Assembly (NCBI RefSeq): GCF_001598215.1
Contig: NZ_BCXJ01000001.1
Span: 992,001 to 1,056,000, forward strand
DNA length: 64,000 bases
DNA from: Shouchella clausii
GTDB lineage: Bacteria; Bacillota; Bacilli; Bacillales; Bacillaceae_D
Direction of reading: 5' to 3'
Part shown: positions 63,756 through 64,000 of the stretch, piece by piece
How the letters are laid out: every line of letters begins with the position of its first letter
How positions within the stretch are numbered: the first letter of the stretch is position 1
The notes under the pieces: model-generated
The model's input: only the letters and a program-made list of their open reading frames with translations
The model's database searches: none
What the model was told of the DNA's origin: nothing
Made by a program: the position numbers and the translations under genes

Positions 63756-64000
63756 TTGGGCATTGTATCGACTACACCAATGCTAAAAAGAGCAAAAGCA
63801 AATAAACATGGGGTGGTGGCATTTAACGTCCACTCGTTCGACAGCATTTTTTGGGTGCTCGAAGCTGCGGCAGACTTGAGATCACCGGTTATTTTGCAAA
63901 CAACAGTTGGTACTGTAAAAGCGCTTGGCGCCAAAAACATAGTGGAAGTTACTCAGGTCGCCTCTGAACATTTTCAAGTGCCAACAGGCCTTCATTTAGA
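63756..64000 (+). CDS. Class II fructose/tagatose-bisphosphate aldolase, partial
   Basis: Starts at TTG 63756, eight bases after AAGGAG, two bases after the EIIA stop, and is cut by the window end after about 81 codons. The N-terminus (STTPMLKRAKANKHG, VVAFNVHS, SPVILQTT, PTGLHL) is that of the FbaA/KbaY class II aldolases, with the zinc-binding LHLDH motif about to begin. It should split the bisphosphate made by the kinase into dihydroxyacetone phosphate and glyceraldehyde 3-phosphate. Confidence 0.85.
   Translation, partial: MGIVSTTPMLKRAKANKHGVVAFNVHSFDSIFWVLEAAADLRSPVILQTTVGTVKALGAKNIVEVTQVASEHFQVPTGLHL

Overview
The window reads as chromosome of a spore-forming member of the Bacillaceae. 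The evidence is a CotD-like spore coat gene, a Rap-Phr cassette, a Bce-type antimicrobial-peptide sensing and export module, LtaS, firmicute-type GalT, strong AGGAGG-type ribosome sites, frequent TTG/GTG starts, TTGACA-N17-TATAAT promoters and CcpA (cre) boxes. The mix suits the alkaliphilic Shouchella (Bacillus) clausii group, but that placement is inference. I saw no rRNA, tRNA, CRISPR array, insertion sequence or prophage. Most of the window is metabolic and transport core, arranged in short operons separated by clear intrinsic terminators.

Layout. 0.1-4 kb: a membrane protein, a small lipoprotein, mannose-6-phosphate isomerase, and a Rap phosphatase followed by an unlisted 40-codon phr gene. 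4-6.3 kb (minus): UppP and a YxiO-like MFS protein. 6.5-10.5 kb: a CdaR-type regulator and glycolate oxidase subunits GlcD and GlcF. 10.6-13.2 kb: a sulfonate/taurine/nitrate-type ABC importer. 13.5-16.7 kb: a GNAT-MarR operon with two operator palindromes, a VanZ-like protein, a membrane protein and an HPr-like protein with an altered active site. 16.8-21.6 kb: a glucitol-type PTS operon (SAF-domain oxidoreductase, GutM, EIIC, EIIBC, EIIA, SorC-type regulator) behind a cre-overlapped promoter and repeated palindromes. 21.7-25.3 kb: a CPBP protease and the copper ATPase CopA, with a 42-codon membrane peptide overlapping its end. 25.4-29.9 kb (minus): a complete BceRSAB-type module with a matching operator.

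30-37.2 kb: a YwqE/CpsB relative that has lost nearly all metal ligands, a small orphan, a ROK fructokinase, a RocB-like M20 peptidase, a 14-TM drug exporter, and a YktD-like methyltransferase with a terminator between its promoter and its start. 37.3-43 kb: galKT (minus) divergent from a DeoR-type regulator, then LtaS. 43-48.6 kb: GMP reductase, a CcpA-controlled sugar ABC importer without its own ATPase, a small conserved protein and the coat protein. 48.8-50.4 kb: a secreted GATase-like protein.

50.4-57.1 kb (minus): substrate-binding protein, nucleoside hydrolase, two permeases, PotA-type ATPase and adenine deaminase. This looks like one pathway that imports a purine nucleoside through a polyamine-type ABC transporter, removes the sugar and deaminates the base. 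It is preceded by an attenuator-like hairpin and is my main candidate for an undescribed system. 57-64 kb: two small conserved genes, a decayed locus, a tandem universal stress protein, then an RpiR regulator with a 1-phosphofructokinase, fructose-type PTS and a class II aldolase that runs off the end of the window.
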